NCBI GenBank assembly: GCA_028717985.1
Contig: JAQUMS010000059.1
Location: 1 to 6,980, forward strand
DNA length: 6,980 nucleotides
Source: Candidatus Omnitrophota bacterium
GTDB taxonomy: Bacteria > Omnitrophota > Gorgyraeia > Gygaellales > Profunditerraquicolaceae
Direction of reading: 5' to 3'
Made by a program: the position numbers and the translations under genes
Part shown: in pieces, positions 1 through 4,831 of the stretch
Layout of the letters: every line of letters begins with the position of its first letter
Numbering within the stretch: the first letter of the stretch is position 1
Notes under the pieces: model-generated
What the model was told of the DNA's origin: nothing
Seen by the model: the letters and a program-made list of their open reading frames with translations, nothing else
Database searches by the model: none

Positions 1-1
1 T

Positions 2-709
2 TTCGTAAGTATCGCGAAGAAATATAATAACCGCGGGTTATCGTTCCTTGACCTGATCCAGGAAGGGAATATCGGTCTTATGCGTGCGGTTGAAAAATTT
101 GAATATAAGCGCGGGTATAAATTTTCCACGTATGCTACATGGTGGATACGGCAGGCGATTACCCGCGCCATAGCGGATCAGGCCAGGACTATCCGTATTC
201 CCGTTCATATGACCGAGACAATCAATAAAATGATCCGCTTTTCAAGGATATTCCTTCAACAGAATGATAGGGAACCCCGCCCTGAGGAAATAGCCCAGAA
301 AATGAAATTATCCCAGGAAAAAGTCAAAGCGATTTTAAAATTCGCCCAGAAGCCGATCTCTCTGCAGATGCCGATCGGAGATGAAGGAGACACTCACTTC
401 GGCGATTTTATTCAGGACAAACGGGTCGCGTCACCGGCTAATTCCGCAGTCCAGTCAATGCTGAAAGAAGAAATGGATAATGTATTGAATACGTTGACCG
501 ATAAAGAACGTAAAATCCTTGTTCTGAGGTTTGGGGTTGAAGACGGTTGTCCGAGGACATTGGAAGAAGTCGGTAATATTTTTAAAGTTACCAGGGAACG
601 TATCCGCCAGATTGAGGCAAAGGTTTTGAAAAAACTCCGCCATCCTTCACGCTCGAGGAGATTACGCGCGTTTCTCGATATGAGTATTGCCAACGAAAGG
701 GATTATTAA
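2..709 (+). CDS. rpoD: Primary sigma factor, RpoD/SigA type (5' end outside window)
   Basis: This is the housekeeping sigma factor that directs RNA polymerase to -35/-10 promoters. The reading frame is open from base 2, so 235 C-terminal residues are visible; regions 1 and early 2 lie upstream. The visible part begins in region 2 (VSIAKKYNNRG, then DLIQEGNIGLM). Next come the promoter-melting and -10-binding segments 2.3-2.4 (GYKFSTYATWWIRQAI) and the start of region 3 (RTIRIPVHM). Region 4 closes the protein, with LTDKERKILVLRFG and the -35-binding helix-turn-helix VTRERIRQIEAKVLKKLR. The near-consensus region 2.4 and 4.2 helices fit a primary sigma factor rather than an alternative one. An internal ATG at base 80 is not the start, because conserved region 2 sequence continues upstream of it. 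The family assignment is firm; primary rather than a close RpoS-like paralogue is inferred from the degree of conservation. Confidence 0.95.
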   Translation, partial: FVSIAKKYNNRGLSFLDLIQEGNIGLMRAVEKFEYKRGYKFSTYATWWIRQAITRAIADQARTIRIPVHMTETINKMIRFSRIFLQQNDREPRPEEIAQKMKLSQEKVKAILKFAQKPISLQMPIGDEGDTHFGDFIQDKRVASPANSAVQSMLKEEMDNVLNTLTDKERKILVLRFGVEDGCPRTLEEVGNIFKVTRERIRQIEAKVLKKLRHPSRSRRLRAFLDMSIANERDY

Positions 710-737
710 ACGGCACACCTTCTTTCTGTAAATTTCC

Positions 738-766
738 TTGCCAAACAGGGGTAAAAATAGTAAAAT
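738..766 (+). promoter_or_regulatory. Candidate sigma-70 promoter for the tRNA block
   Basis: TTGCCA (738-743) and TAAAAT (761-766) are separated by exactly 17 bases. Each hexamer matches the consensus at five of six positions. The site lies just after the rpoD stop and would start transcription near 773, upstream of the CAU tRNA, so it plausibly drives the tRNA block and perhaps the genes behind it. This is the best promoter match I found in the intergenic regions; it is called by eye. Confidence 0.6.
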
Positions 767-799
767 ATCTATCTGAATTTATCATGATTTTAAGTCGGT

Positions 800-847
800 A
801 ACTTCCTCAGCGGGAATAGGTTCTAATACTATTTCCCGGAAGAGGTT
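800..847 (+). other. Imperfect stem-loop in the tRNA leader
   Basis: AACTTCCTC (800-808) can pair with GAAGAGGTT (839-847) with one mismatch and one G-U pair. Inside it, GGGAATAG (812-819) pairs with CTATTTCCC (829-837) with one bulged base. The structure sits between the candidate promoter and the first tRNA. It has no U-run after it, so it does not look like an intrinsic terminator for rpoD. It may be a processing signal in the precursor transcript, or it may be fortuitous. Confidence 0.35.
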
Positions 848-858
848 TGGGTGATTTG

Positions 859-930
859 GGGCCCATAGCTCAGCGGTAGAGCAGGTGACTCATAATCACT
901 TGGTCGGAGGTCCGATCCCTTCTGGGCCCA
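859..930 (+). tRNA. tRNA with CAU anticodon, probably tRNA-Ile2 (lysidine-modified); elongator Met not excluded
   Basis: The 72-base cloverleaf has acceptor GGGCCCA pairing with TGGGCCC, D stem GCTC/GAGC, and anticodon stem GGTGA/TCACT. The loop is CTCATAA with anticodon CAT at 891-893; the T stem is GGAGG/CCTTC and the discriminator is A (930). CCA is not encoded. The anticodon arm and variable loop closely resemble E. coli tRNA-Ile2. The acceptor has C4-G69 and C5-G68, the pairs that tRNA-Ile lysidine synthetase (TilS) uses to tell Ile2 from Met. An initiator identity is unlikely because the anticodon stem lacks the three consecutive G-C pairs. One oddity is the T loop, TCCGATC, which has C at position 55 where almost all tRNAs have U (pseudouridine). 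The 3' half is duplicated 176 bases downstream. Confidence 0.85.
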
Positions 931-950
931 AATCTTCGATCCGACGACCA
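907..950 (+). repeat. Direct repeat copy A (3' part of the CAU tRNA plus 20 downstream bases)
   Basis: This 44-base stretch covers the T arm, the acceptor 3' strand and 20 bases beyond the tRNA. It recurs at 1083-1126 with a single mismatch (T at 940 versus G at 1116). The copies are 176 bases apart. Confidence 0.9.
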
Positions 951-962
951 ACAAAAGGGAGT

Positions 963-989
963 TTGAGGGAAAAAGAATTGTTCCCTCAA
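963..989 (+). other. 9-bp perfect hairpin in the tRNA spacer
   Basis: TTGAGGGAA (963-971) pairs perfectly with TTCCCTCAA (981-989) around the 9-base loop AAAGAATTG. No U-run follows, so it is not a canonical terminator. It could be a processing signal or part of the structured spacer. The word AAGAATTG recurs just after it at 988-995. Confidence 0.5.
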
Positions 990-1022
990 GAATTGCTTCC
1001 TGGATAAACTACGGGGTGACAG

Positions 1023-1071
1023 CCACACGATGAAATCGTGGGGCGTCATAAGGGGCGGTGAGCCCCTATGA
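1023..1071 (+). other. Two adjacent GC-rich hairpins in the tRNA spacer
   Basis: The first hairpin pairs CACGAT (1026-1031) with ATCGTG (1035-1040) across a GAA loop, and two further outer C-G pairs are possible. The second pairs TCATA plus GGGGC (1046-1056, one bulged A) with GCCCC plus TATGA (1062-1071) across the loop GGTGA. Together with the hairpin at 963-989 they make the inter-tRNA spacer unusually structured. I do not recognise an RNA family here. Confidence 0.5.
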
Positions 1072-1082
1072 AGATTGGTTGC

Positions 1083-1126
1083 GAGGTCCGATCCCTTCTG
1101 GGCCCAAATCTTCGAGCCGACGACCA
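1083..1126 (+). pseudogene. Direct repeat copy B: orphan 3' half of the CAU tRNA
   Basis: This copy has the T arm and acceptor 3' strand of the tRNA at 859-930, identical through base 1115, followed by the same downstream decamer CCGACGACCA. No matching acceptor 5' strand (GGGCCCA) lies upstream, so it cannot fold into a tRNA. Weak similarity may extend left, with TTGGT at 1075-1079 and GGTGA at 1057-1061, as if a whole tRNA copy had decayed. It could equally be an integration or recombination scar using the tRNA 3' end. Confidence 0.7.
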
Positions 1127-1159
1127 GCGGATTCGTAAAATTTGACATGATAGATCAAG

Positions 1160-1233
1160 GGGCGATTAGCTCAGTTGGTTAGAGCGCCACATTCACATTG
1201 TGGAAGTCAGAGGTTCGAGTCCTTTATCGCCCA
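1160..1233 (+). tRNA. tRNA-Val (CAC anticodon)
   Basis: The 74-base cloverleaf has acceptor GGGCGAT pairing with ATCGCCC, D stem GCTC/GAGC, and anticodon stem CCACA/TGTGG. The loop is TTCACAT with anticodon CAC, which reads the valine codon GUG. The T stem is AGAGG/CCTTT (one G-U pair) with the normal T loop TTCGAGT, and the discriminator is A at 1233. CCA is not encoded. A run of seven T residues follows at once (1234-1240). Confidence 0.93.
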
Positions 1234-1240
1234 TTTTTTT
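1234..1240 (+). terminator. T-tract directly after tRNA-Val, possible weak terminator
   Basis: Seven consecutive T residues follow the acceptor stem of tRNA-Val, so the tRNA helix plus U-run could terminate some transcripts. The next gene starts only 38 bases later with no obvious promoter between. Partial read-through is therefore likely, and the tract may only aid 3' trimming. Confidence 0.3.
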
Positions 1241-1266
1241 AGCAAACGGTGTTTTAAAACTAAAAC

Positions 1267-1272
1267 AGGGAG
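1267..1272 (+). promoter_or_regulatory. Ribosome-binding site that fixes the TTG start at 1278
   Basis: AGGGAG lies five bases before TTG 1278. It supports that start over the longer open frame, which would begin inside tRNA-Val. Confidence 0.7.
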
Positions 1273-1277
1273 AAAAA

Positions 1278-1991
1278 TTGGACCTTAAAACGCAACTTGG
1301 AAATTTGATCCAGCTGCAATCAATCGATAGCCAGATTTATCTTCTTAAGCTGGAAATAGAGAGGAAACCCGAGGAAATTAAAGCATTGGAAGCGGCTTTT
1401 GAAGTAAAAAAGCAGGGATTAGCTCAATTAGAAAAGAATTCTCTTGATTTGCAAAAACAAAAAAAAGATTTCGAGCTTGAACTCGCTTCCAAGGAAGAAA
1501 ATGTCAAAAAACTTCAAACTCAGCTTTATTCTCTAAAAACCAATAAAGAATATAACGCGATGCTTCAGCAGATTAACGACACCAAAGCTGATGCTTCGTT
1601 CACGGAGGATAAGATCATCAAATCCTTCGAGCAAATAGATAAAATAAAAATCGATATTGAAGAAGAAAAAAAGAAATTGATGGGGGAAGAAAAGATATTT
1701 TCTGAGCAAAAGAAAAAATGTGACGACAGAATAAAAGAAATTAACAATGTGCTTGCCACTCTTGAATCACAGCGCTCACAGGCCCTTTCTGCCGTCGATC
1801 CTAAAATACTTTCCCAATATGAGCGGATATTAAAAGGCCGCGAAGGGCTTGCTATAGCCACGGTAAAAGAAAATTCCTGTTCCGGATGCCACATGCTTGT
1901 TTCCCATCAAGTTATTAATTCCATACAAATGTATGACCGGCTCGTGACCTGCGGAACGTGTAACAGGATTTTATACATTGAAAACGAATAA
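1278..1991 (+). CDS. Coiled-coil protein with C-terminal C4 zinc ribbon (DUF164 / zf-RING_7 family)
   Basis: This 237-residue protein of unknown precise function belongs to the widespread bacterial DUF164-type family. Residues from about 5 to 170 are a long, highly charged coiled coil rich in K, E, Q and L. Within it is the segment YSLKTNKEYNAMLQQI, typical of the family. The C-terminal zinc ribbon has two CxxC pairs, C201/C204 (CSGC) and C225/C228 (CGTC), which should bind one zinc. No signal peptide or membrane segment is visible, so it should be cytoplasmic. The open frame extends upstream into tRNA-Val. I chose TTG 1278 because AGGGAG precedes it at good spacing and the next residues (DLKTQLGNLIQLQSID) match the usual start of the family. 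Its end overlaps the RNase HI gene by 14 bases, which suggests translational coupling. A nucleic-acid-binding role is often proposed from the zinc ribbon, but it is not established. Confidence 0.88.
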   Translation: MDLKTQLGNLIQLQSIDSQIYLLKLEIERKPEEIKALEAAFEVKKQGLAQLEKNSLDLQKQKKDFELELASKEENVKKLQTQLYSLKTNKEYNAMLQQINDTKADASFTEDKIIKSFEQIDKIKIDIEEEKKKLMGEEKIFSEQKKKCDDRIKEINNVLATLESQRSQALSAVDPKILSQYERILKGREGLAIATVKENSCSGCHMLVSHQVINSIQMYDRLVTCGTCNRILYIENE

Positions 1992-2391
1992 TTTAATCAT
2001 TTATATAGATGGTGCTTCTAAAGGGAATCCGGGGCCGAGCGGCATCGGCGTTGTAATTTCCAAGAACAACGAAACCCTGAAAAATGTAGCCGTATATATT
2101 GGCACCGCAACAAATAATATCGCTGAATACTCCGCGCTGATTACCGGGCTGGAAGAATGCTTGAAATTAAAAGCCGATTCAGTGATGGTTAAAACCGACA
2201 GCCAGCTTTTATCCAGGCAGATAAACGGGGAATATAAAGTTAAATGCGGGCACATTAAAACATTGTATGCACGGGCGCGCGAATTAATGACCGCGCTGGG
2301 CGATGTGTCAGTTCAACATATACCGAGAGAAGAAAATACGTTCGCCGATAAATTGGCGAATAGCGCGGTTAAATCGGCTATAAAAGGTTAG
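1978..2391 (+). CDS. rnhA: Ribonuclease HI family protein
   Basis: It is predicted to cut the RNA strand of RNA:DNA hybrids, removing primers and R-loops in the cytoplasm. The 137-residue protein is a single RNase H fold. The four acidic catalytic residues are visible: D11 (YIDGASKGNPGPSG), E50 (NNIAEYSAL), D74 (VKTDSQLL) and D124 (ENTFADKLAN). H114 lies in the HIPRE segment. It lacks the basic-protrusion sequence of E. coli RNase HI and resembles the shorter type often annotated as reverse-transcriptase-like/RVT_3. The start is TTG 1978, inside the end of the upstream gene; AGGA at 1965-1968 is a plausible ribosome-binding site nine bases away. The stop codon (2389-2391) lies inside helix P1 of the RNase P RNA. 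Function is confident; the symbol rnhA is used loosely. Confidence 0.92.
   Translation: MKTNNLIIYIDGASKGNPGPSGIGVVISKNNETLKNVAVYIGTATNNIAEYSALITGLEECLKLKADSVMVKTDSQLLSRQINGEYKVKCGHIKTLYARARELMTALGDVSVQHIPREENTFADKLANSAVKSAIKG
2379..2384 (+). promoter_or_regulatory. Possible -10 element for the RNase P RNA
   Basis: TATAAA lies at the end of the RNase HI coding sequence and would place a transcription start near 2391. The best upstream -35 candidate, TTGGCG (2353-2358), is 20 bases away, too far for a good promoter. RNase P RNA may instead be cut from a co-transcript. Confidence 0.25.
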
Positions 2392-2750
2392 ACGGTATGT
2401 GGTTGCTTCCCGAATTCAAAAAACGGGAAGAGGAAAGTCCGGGCTCCAGGGGGCAGCGTAATGGGCAATGCCCATCCCCGCCGTGTATGTTCAGGCGGGA
2501 GGATACCCGTAAGGGTCCCGAGGAAATTATTCCTTCGGGAGAGCTACAGAGACGAGCTGTCACATAGTGGCGGAGTGAAACGAGCAATCTCTACGCGGAG
2601 TAAGGCCGAATAGGGGACGAGGGACTGCCCGTCCCGATATCAGTTCCGGGTAGGCCGCACGATTTCCGGGGAAACCCGGAAACTAAGAGGAATGACCACA
2701 AGGAAATACACGTTTATTTCCGACAGAACCCGGCTTATTCCGTCTAACCT
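2385..2750 (+). ncRNA. rnpB: RNase P RNA, bacterial type A
   Basis: This is the catalytic RNA of ribonuclease P, which matures tRNA 5' ends. Helix P1 is AGGTTAGACGG (2385-2395) pairing with CCGTCTAACCT (2740-2750). P3 is CTTCCCG (2406-2412) with CGGGAAG (2424-2430). The conserved 5' core is GAGGAAAGTCCGGGCTCC from 2430, and the matching 3' core is ACAGAACCCGGCTTAT (2723-2738); together they build P4. In between, GGAGTAAGGCCGAATAGGGG and CCGGGTAGGCCGC parallel the E. coli RNA. By hand fold, P15 is GGGAC (2614-2618) with GTTCC (2643-2647) and the next hairpin is GGGAC (2621-2625) with GTCCC (2631-2635). That leaves no GGU in L15, the motif that binds tRNA CCA. The length of about 366 bases is close to the 377 of E. 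coli. The mature ends are uncertain by several bases. No clear terminator follows. Confidence 0.95.
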
Positions 2751-2780
2751 TACTATAAAAAAGGGAGTCAAAAATAACGG

Positions 2781-2813
2781 ACCGCAGATGTTTTAGTATT
2801 AACAGAATGCGGT
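2781..2813 (+). other. Stem-loop in the yebC leader
   Basis: ACCGCA (2781-2786) pairs with TGCGGT (2808-2813), enclosing a 21-base AT-rich interior in which GTT and AAC can also pair. It is one of three hairpins between rnpB and yebC. No U-run follows it. Confidence 0.35.
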
Positions 2814-2847
2814 AGTTGAAATGAAAATTATTGAAATTATCTCTTGA

Positions 2848-2866
2848 AGTTTTGCTGTGCAAAACT
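2848..2866 (+). other. 8-bp perfect hairpin in the yebC leader
   Basis: AGTTTTGC (2848-2855) pairs perfectly with GCAAAACT (2859-2866) across a TGT loop. It lies seven bases before the palindrome-flanking AGGAGG. Its role is unknown; it could act in mRNA stability or in regulating yebC. Confidence 0.45.
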
Positions 2867-2872
2867 AATCAC

Positions 2873-2916
2873 AGGAGGTAAAATTCACCGGTTGTAGCCG
2901 GTGAATTTTAAGGAGG
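2873..2916 (+). repeat. 32-base perfect palindrome flanked by AGGAGG direct repeats at the yebC ribosome-binding site
   Basis: TAAAATTCACCGG (2879-2891) pairs perfectly over 13 bases with CCGGTGAATTTTA (2898-2910) around the loop TTGTAG. The palindrome is flanked with no gap by AGGAGG on the left (2873-2878) and AGGAGG on the right (2911-2916). The right copy is the Shine-Dalgarno site for yebC, five bases before ATG 2922. The layout looks like a small palindromic insert with a 6-base target duplication, or a stem-loop next to a duplicated ribosome-binding site. Confidence 0.75.
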
Positions 2917-2921
2917 AAAAG

Positions 2922-3683
2922 ATGTCAGGTCATAATAAATGGTCAAGTATTAAACATAAAAAAGGCGCTGCCGACGCCAAACGCGGACAGGTTTTCACCA
3001 AAGTAATTAAGGAAATTACCGTTGCCGCACGTGAGGGAGGCGGCAGTCTTGAAACTAATTCCCGCCTTCGCGCGGCCGTTGCGAAAGCAAAAGAAGCGAA
3101 TATGCCTTCCGATAACGTAAAAATGGCCATTAAACGCGGAACAGGAGAACTTCCCGGTGTTACATATGAAACCATGATGTATGAAGGGTATGGTCCTAAT
3201 GGCGTCGCGATCATGATCGAGGCTGTTACTGATAATAAAAACCGCACGACGGCTGAAATCAGGAATATTATGTCAAAAAAAGGCGGCAATATCGCCGGAT
3301 CCGGATCAGTTGCCTGGATTTTTTCTAAAAAAGGGCTTATTATTCTCGATAAAAATACGATTAAAGAAGATGAATTAATGAATATCGTTCTTGACGCGGG
3401 AGCGGAAGACGTGCAATCAGACGCGAAAAATTTTGAAGTTATGATCCCGCCGCAGGATTATGAAAAAGTAAAAACGGCTTTGCAGGATAAGGGGATAAAA
3501 TGGGAAACCGCGGAATTAACTATGGAACCTTCTTCCAAAGTTAAACTCGAAAGTTCGGAGGCAAAACAGGTCCTTAATTTAGTCGAAGCTCTTGAAGAAC
3601 ATGAGGATGTACAGGAAGTTTACGCTAATTTTGATATCCCGGATGAAATCTTAGAACAGATTGCTAATGAGCAGGAAGAATAA
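2922..3683 (+). CDS. yebC: YebC/TACO1 family protein
   Basis: YebC/TACO1 proteins were first annotated as transcriptional regulators and are now linked to translation, including relief of ribosome stalling; the role in this organism is inferred. The protein has 253 residues, against 246 in E. coli. It begins MSGHNKWSSIKHKK, the family N-terminal signature. Other family segments are TKVIKEITVAAREGG, NMPSDNVKMAIKRGTGE, YEGYGPNGVAIMIE, DNKNRTTAEIR and GSVAWIF. The C-terminal part (NLVEALEEHEDVQEVYANFD) also matches. An in-frame GTG at 2901 would add seven residues encoded by the hairpin arm, so ATG 2922 is chosen, supported by AGGAGG at 2911-2916. It heads the array with ruvC and ruvA, a gene order seen in many bacteria. 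Confidence 0.95.
   Translation: MSGHNKWSSIKHKKGAADAKRGQVFTKVIKEITVAAREGGGSLETNSRLRAAVAKAKEANMPSDNVKMAIKRGTGELPGVTYETMMYEGYGPNGVAIMIEAVTDNKNRTTAEIRNIMSKKGGNIAGSGSVAWIFSKKGLIILDKNTIKEDELMNIVLDAGAEDVQSDAKNFEVMIPPQDYEKVKTALQDKGIKWETAELTMEPSSKVKLESSEAKQVLNLVEALEEHEDVQEVYANFDIPDEILEQIANEQEE
3673..3678 (+). promoter_or_regulatory. Ribosome-binding site that fixes the GTG start of ruvC
   Basis: AGGAAG lies inside the last codons of yebC, nine bases before GTG 3688. No comparable site precedes the alternative starts TTG 3661 or ATG 3667. Confidence 0.65.
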
Positions 3684-3687
3684 CCGG

Positions 3688-4206
3688 GTGCGGATACTTG
3701 GAGTTGATCCTGCGTTGACCAGGACAGGGTATGGGGTTATAGACGCGGATGACACGGGGTATTCACTGGTAAAAGCGGGGATAATCCAAACCTCTTCAAA
3801 AAATCCCGCGCCTCAAAGATTTCTCAAAATTTTCGTAACGATCAGTACGATTATCGCCGATACGAAACCGGATGTTATGGTCCTTGAAAAAATATTTGTG
3901 CATTATCATCATCCAACGACCGCGTTTTTACTCGGGCAGGCGCGGGGTATTATTTGTCTGGCCTGTGCCCGCGCCAATATTCCGTTAGTTGAATATTCCG
4001 CCACGCGCGTAAAAAAATCAATCGTGGGGCAGGGTCACGCGCTTAAATCACAAGTTCAGAGGATGGTCGTATCTCTTTTAAATTTAGGAGTTGTCCCAAA
4101 ATACAACGACGTTACAGACGCATTGGCACTTGCAATTGCGTATACTCATATGCATAAAGCGGATGAACGCCGCCTTCTGTTCCAAAATTCATTACGATCC
4201 CGATGA
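3688..4206 (+). CDS. ruvC: Holliday junction resolvase RuvC
   Basis: RuvC is a dimeric endonuclease that cuts four-way DNA junctions made by recombination, working with RuvAB. From GTG 3688 the protein has 172 residues, almost the same as E. coli RuvC (173), and begins with the family motif (V)RILGVDP. The four acidic residues of its RNase H-like active site are visible: D7 (GVDPALTRTGYG), E67 (VLEKIF), D141 and D144 (NDVTDALALAIA). The segment LLGQARG is also typical. The usual Gly after DP is Ala (A9), a small variation. Longer starts at TTG 3661 or ATG 3667 would overlap yebC and add residues that precede the normal N-terminus. The stop codon overlaps the ruvA start (ATGA). Confidence 0.96.
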   Translation: MRILGVDPALTRTGYGVIDADDTGYSLVKAGIIQTSSKNPAPQRFLKIFVTISTIIADTKPDVMVLEKIFVHYHHPTTAFLLGQARGIICLACARANIPLVEYSATRVKKSIVGQGHALKSQVQRMVVSLLNLGVVPKYNDVTDALALAIAYTHMHKADERRLLFQNSLRSR

Positions 4207-4829
4207 TTGCTCGATTAGCCGGAAAAGTTGTTGAACAGGGAGAAAATTTTTTACTTATTGATACCGGTGGTATTGTTTATGAGGTTTTTTTACCGGTAAC
4301 GGTTAAGCAAAGGATAAACGACCATATTACGCCTGACGGGCTCGCGAACCTTATAATTTACCATTATCTGCATGTTGAACCGTCCCGAAACATCCCGGTT
4401 ATGATCGGCTTCCTGAACGAAATAGAGAAAGAGTTTTTTCTTTCTTTCATCACCGTTTCCGGTATCGGGCCTAAAGCCGCTCTTAAAGCGCTTAATCAGC
4501 CGATATCGCTTATTGCCAGGGCAATTGATGCGGGAGATGTCGCTTTTCTTAAGTCACTTCCGGGAATCGGACAGCAGAGGGCCAAGGAAATCGTCGCGAA
4601 ACTTCAGCATAAAGTCGCCAAATTCGGTTTACTGCAGGACGAACTTCCTCCCAAAAAAGAACACGGAGCGACAGATATTGAAAATGAGGTTTTGTTGGTG
4701 CTTACTCAATTAGGATATAAAAAACCCGAAGCTCAAGCAATGATCCACAAGGCGAAAGAACATACTCCTTCGGTGCACACTGCCGAAGAGTTATTAAATA
4801 AGGTTTATTCACAAAGAAAGACCACATAA
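4203..4829 (+). CDS. ruvA: Holliday junction DNA helicase subunit RuvA
   Basis: RuvA binds four-way junctions as a tetramer and loads the RuvB motor for branch migration. The 208-residue protein shows the three expected parts. An N-terminal OB-fold begins MIARLAGKVV and includes IDTGGIVYEVFLP. A middle domain carries two helix-hairpin-helix motifs, VSGIGPKAALKAL (85-97) and LPGIGQQRAKEIVAKL (119-134). A flexible linker follows (about 141-157), and then the small C-terminal RuvB-contacting domain (about 158-205). The start ATG 4203 overlaps the ruvC stop by four bases and has no clear ribosome-binding site, which points to translational coupling. ruvB, often next in line, is absent; the following gene is scpB. 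Confidence 0.96.
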   Translation: MIARLAGKVVEQGENFLLIDTGGIVYEVFLPVTVKQRINDHITPDGLANLIIYHYLHVEPSRNIPVMIGFLNEIEKEFFLSFITVSGIGPKAALKALNQPISLIARAIDAGDVAFLKSLPGIGQQRAKEIVAKLQHKVAKFGLLQDELPPKKEHGATDIENEVLLVLTQLGYKKPEAQAMIHKAKEHTPSVHTAEELLNKVYSQRKTT

Positions 4830-4831
4830 CT

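Noticed and set aside
870..1148. 92-codon open frame on the minus strand across the CAU tRNA and spacer
   Set aside because: It overlaps a clear tRNA gene, and its internal repeat is only the translated tRNA duplication. It has no recognisable domain.
1200..1277. Upstream extension of the zinc-ribbon protein from a GTG inside tRNA-Val
   Set aside because: It would be encoded by the tRNA and has no ribosome-binding site, whereas TTG 1278 has AGGGAG at good spacing and the family N-terminus.
2378..2587. 69-codon open frame on the minus strand within the RNase P RNA
   Set aside because: It lies across conserved RNase P RNA core sequence and has no protein-family features.
2892..2897. TTG-TAG start-stop in the loop of the palindrome, downstream of the first AGGAGG
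   Set aside because: The spacing from AGGAGG is 13 bases, too long for good initiation, and a two-codon chance match is expected. It is not enough to claim a regulatory mini-ORF.
2901..2921. GTG start adding seven residues to YebC
   Set aside because: The extra residues come from the hairpin arm and Shine-Dalgarno site, while ATG 2922 gives the conserved family N-terminus.
3661..3687. Longer RuvC starting at TTG 3661 or ATG 3667
   Set aside because: RuvC normally begins M(R)ILGxDP, which matches GTG 3688, and only that start has a ribosome-binding site.
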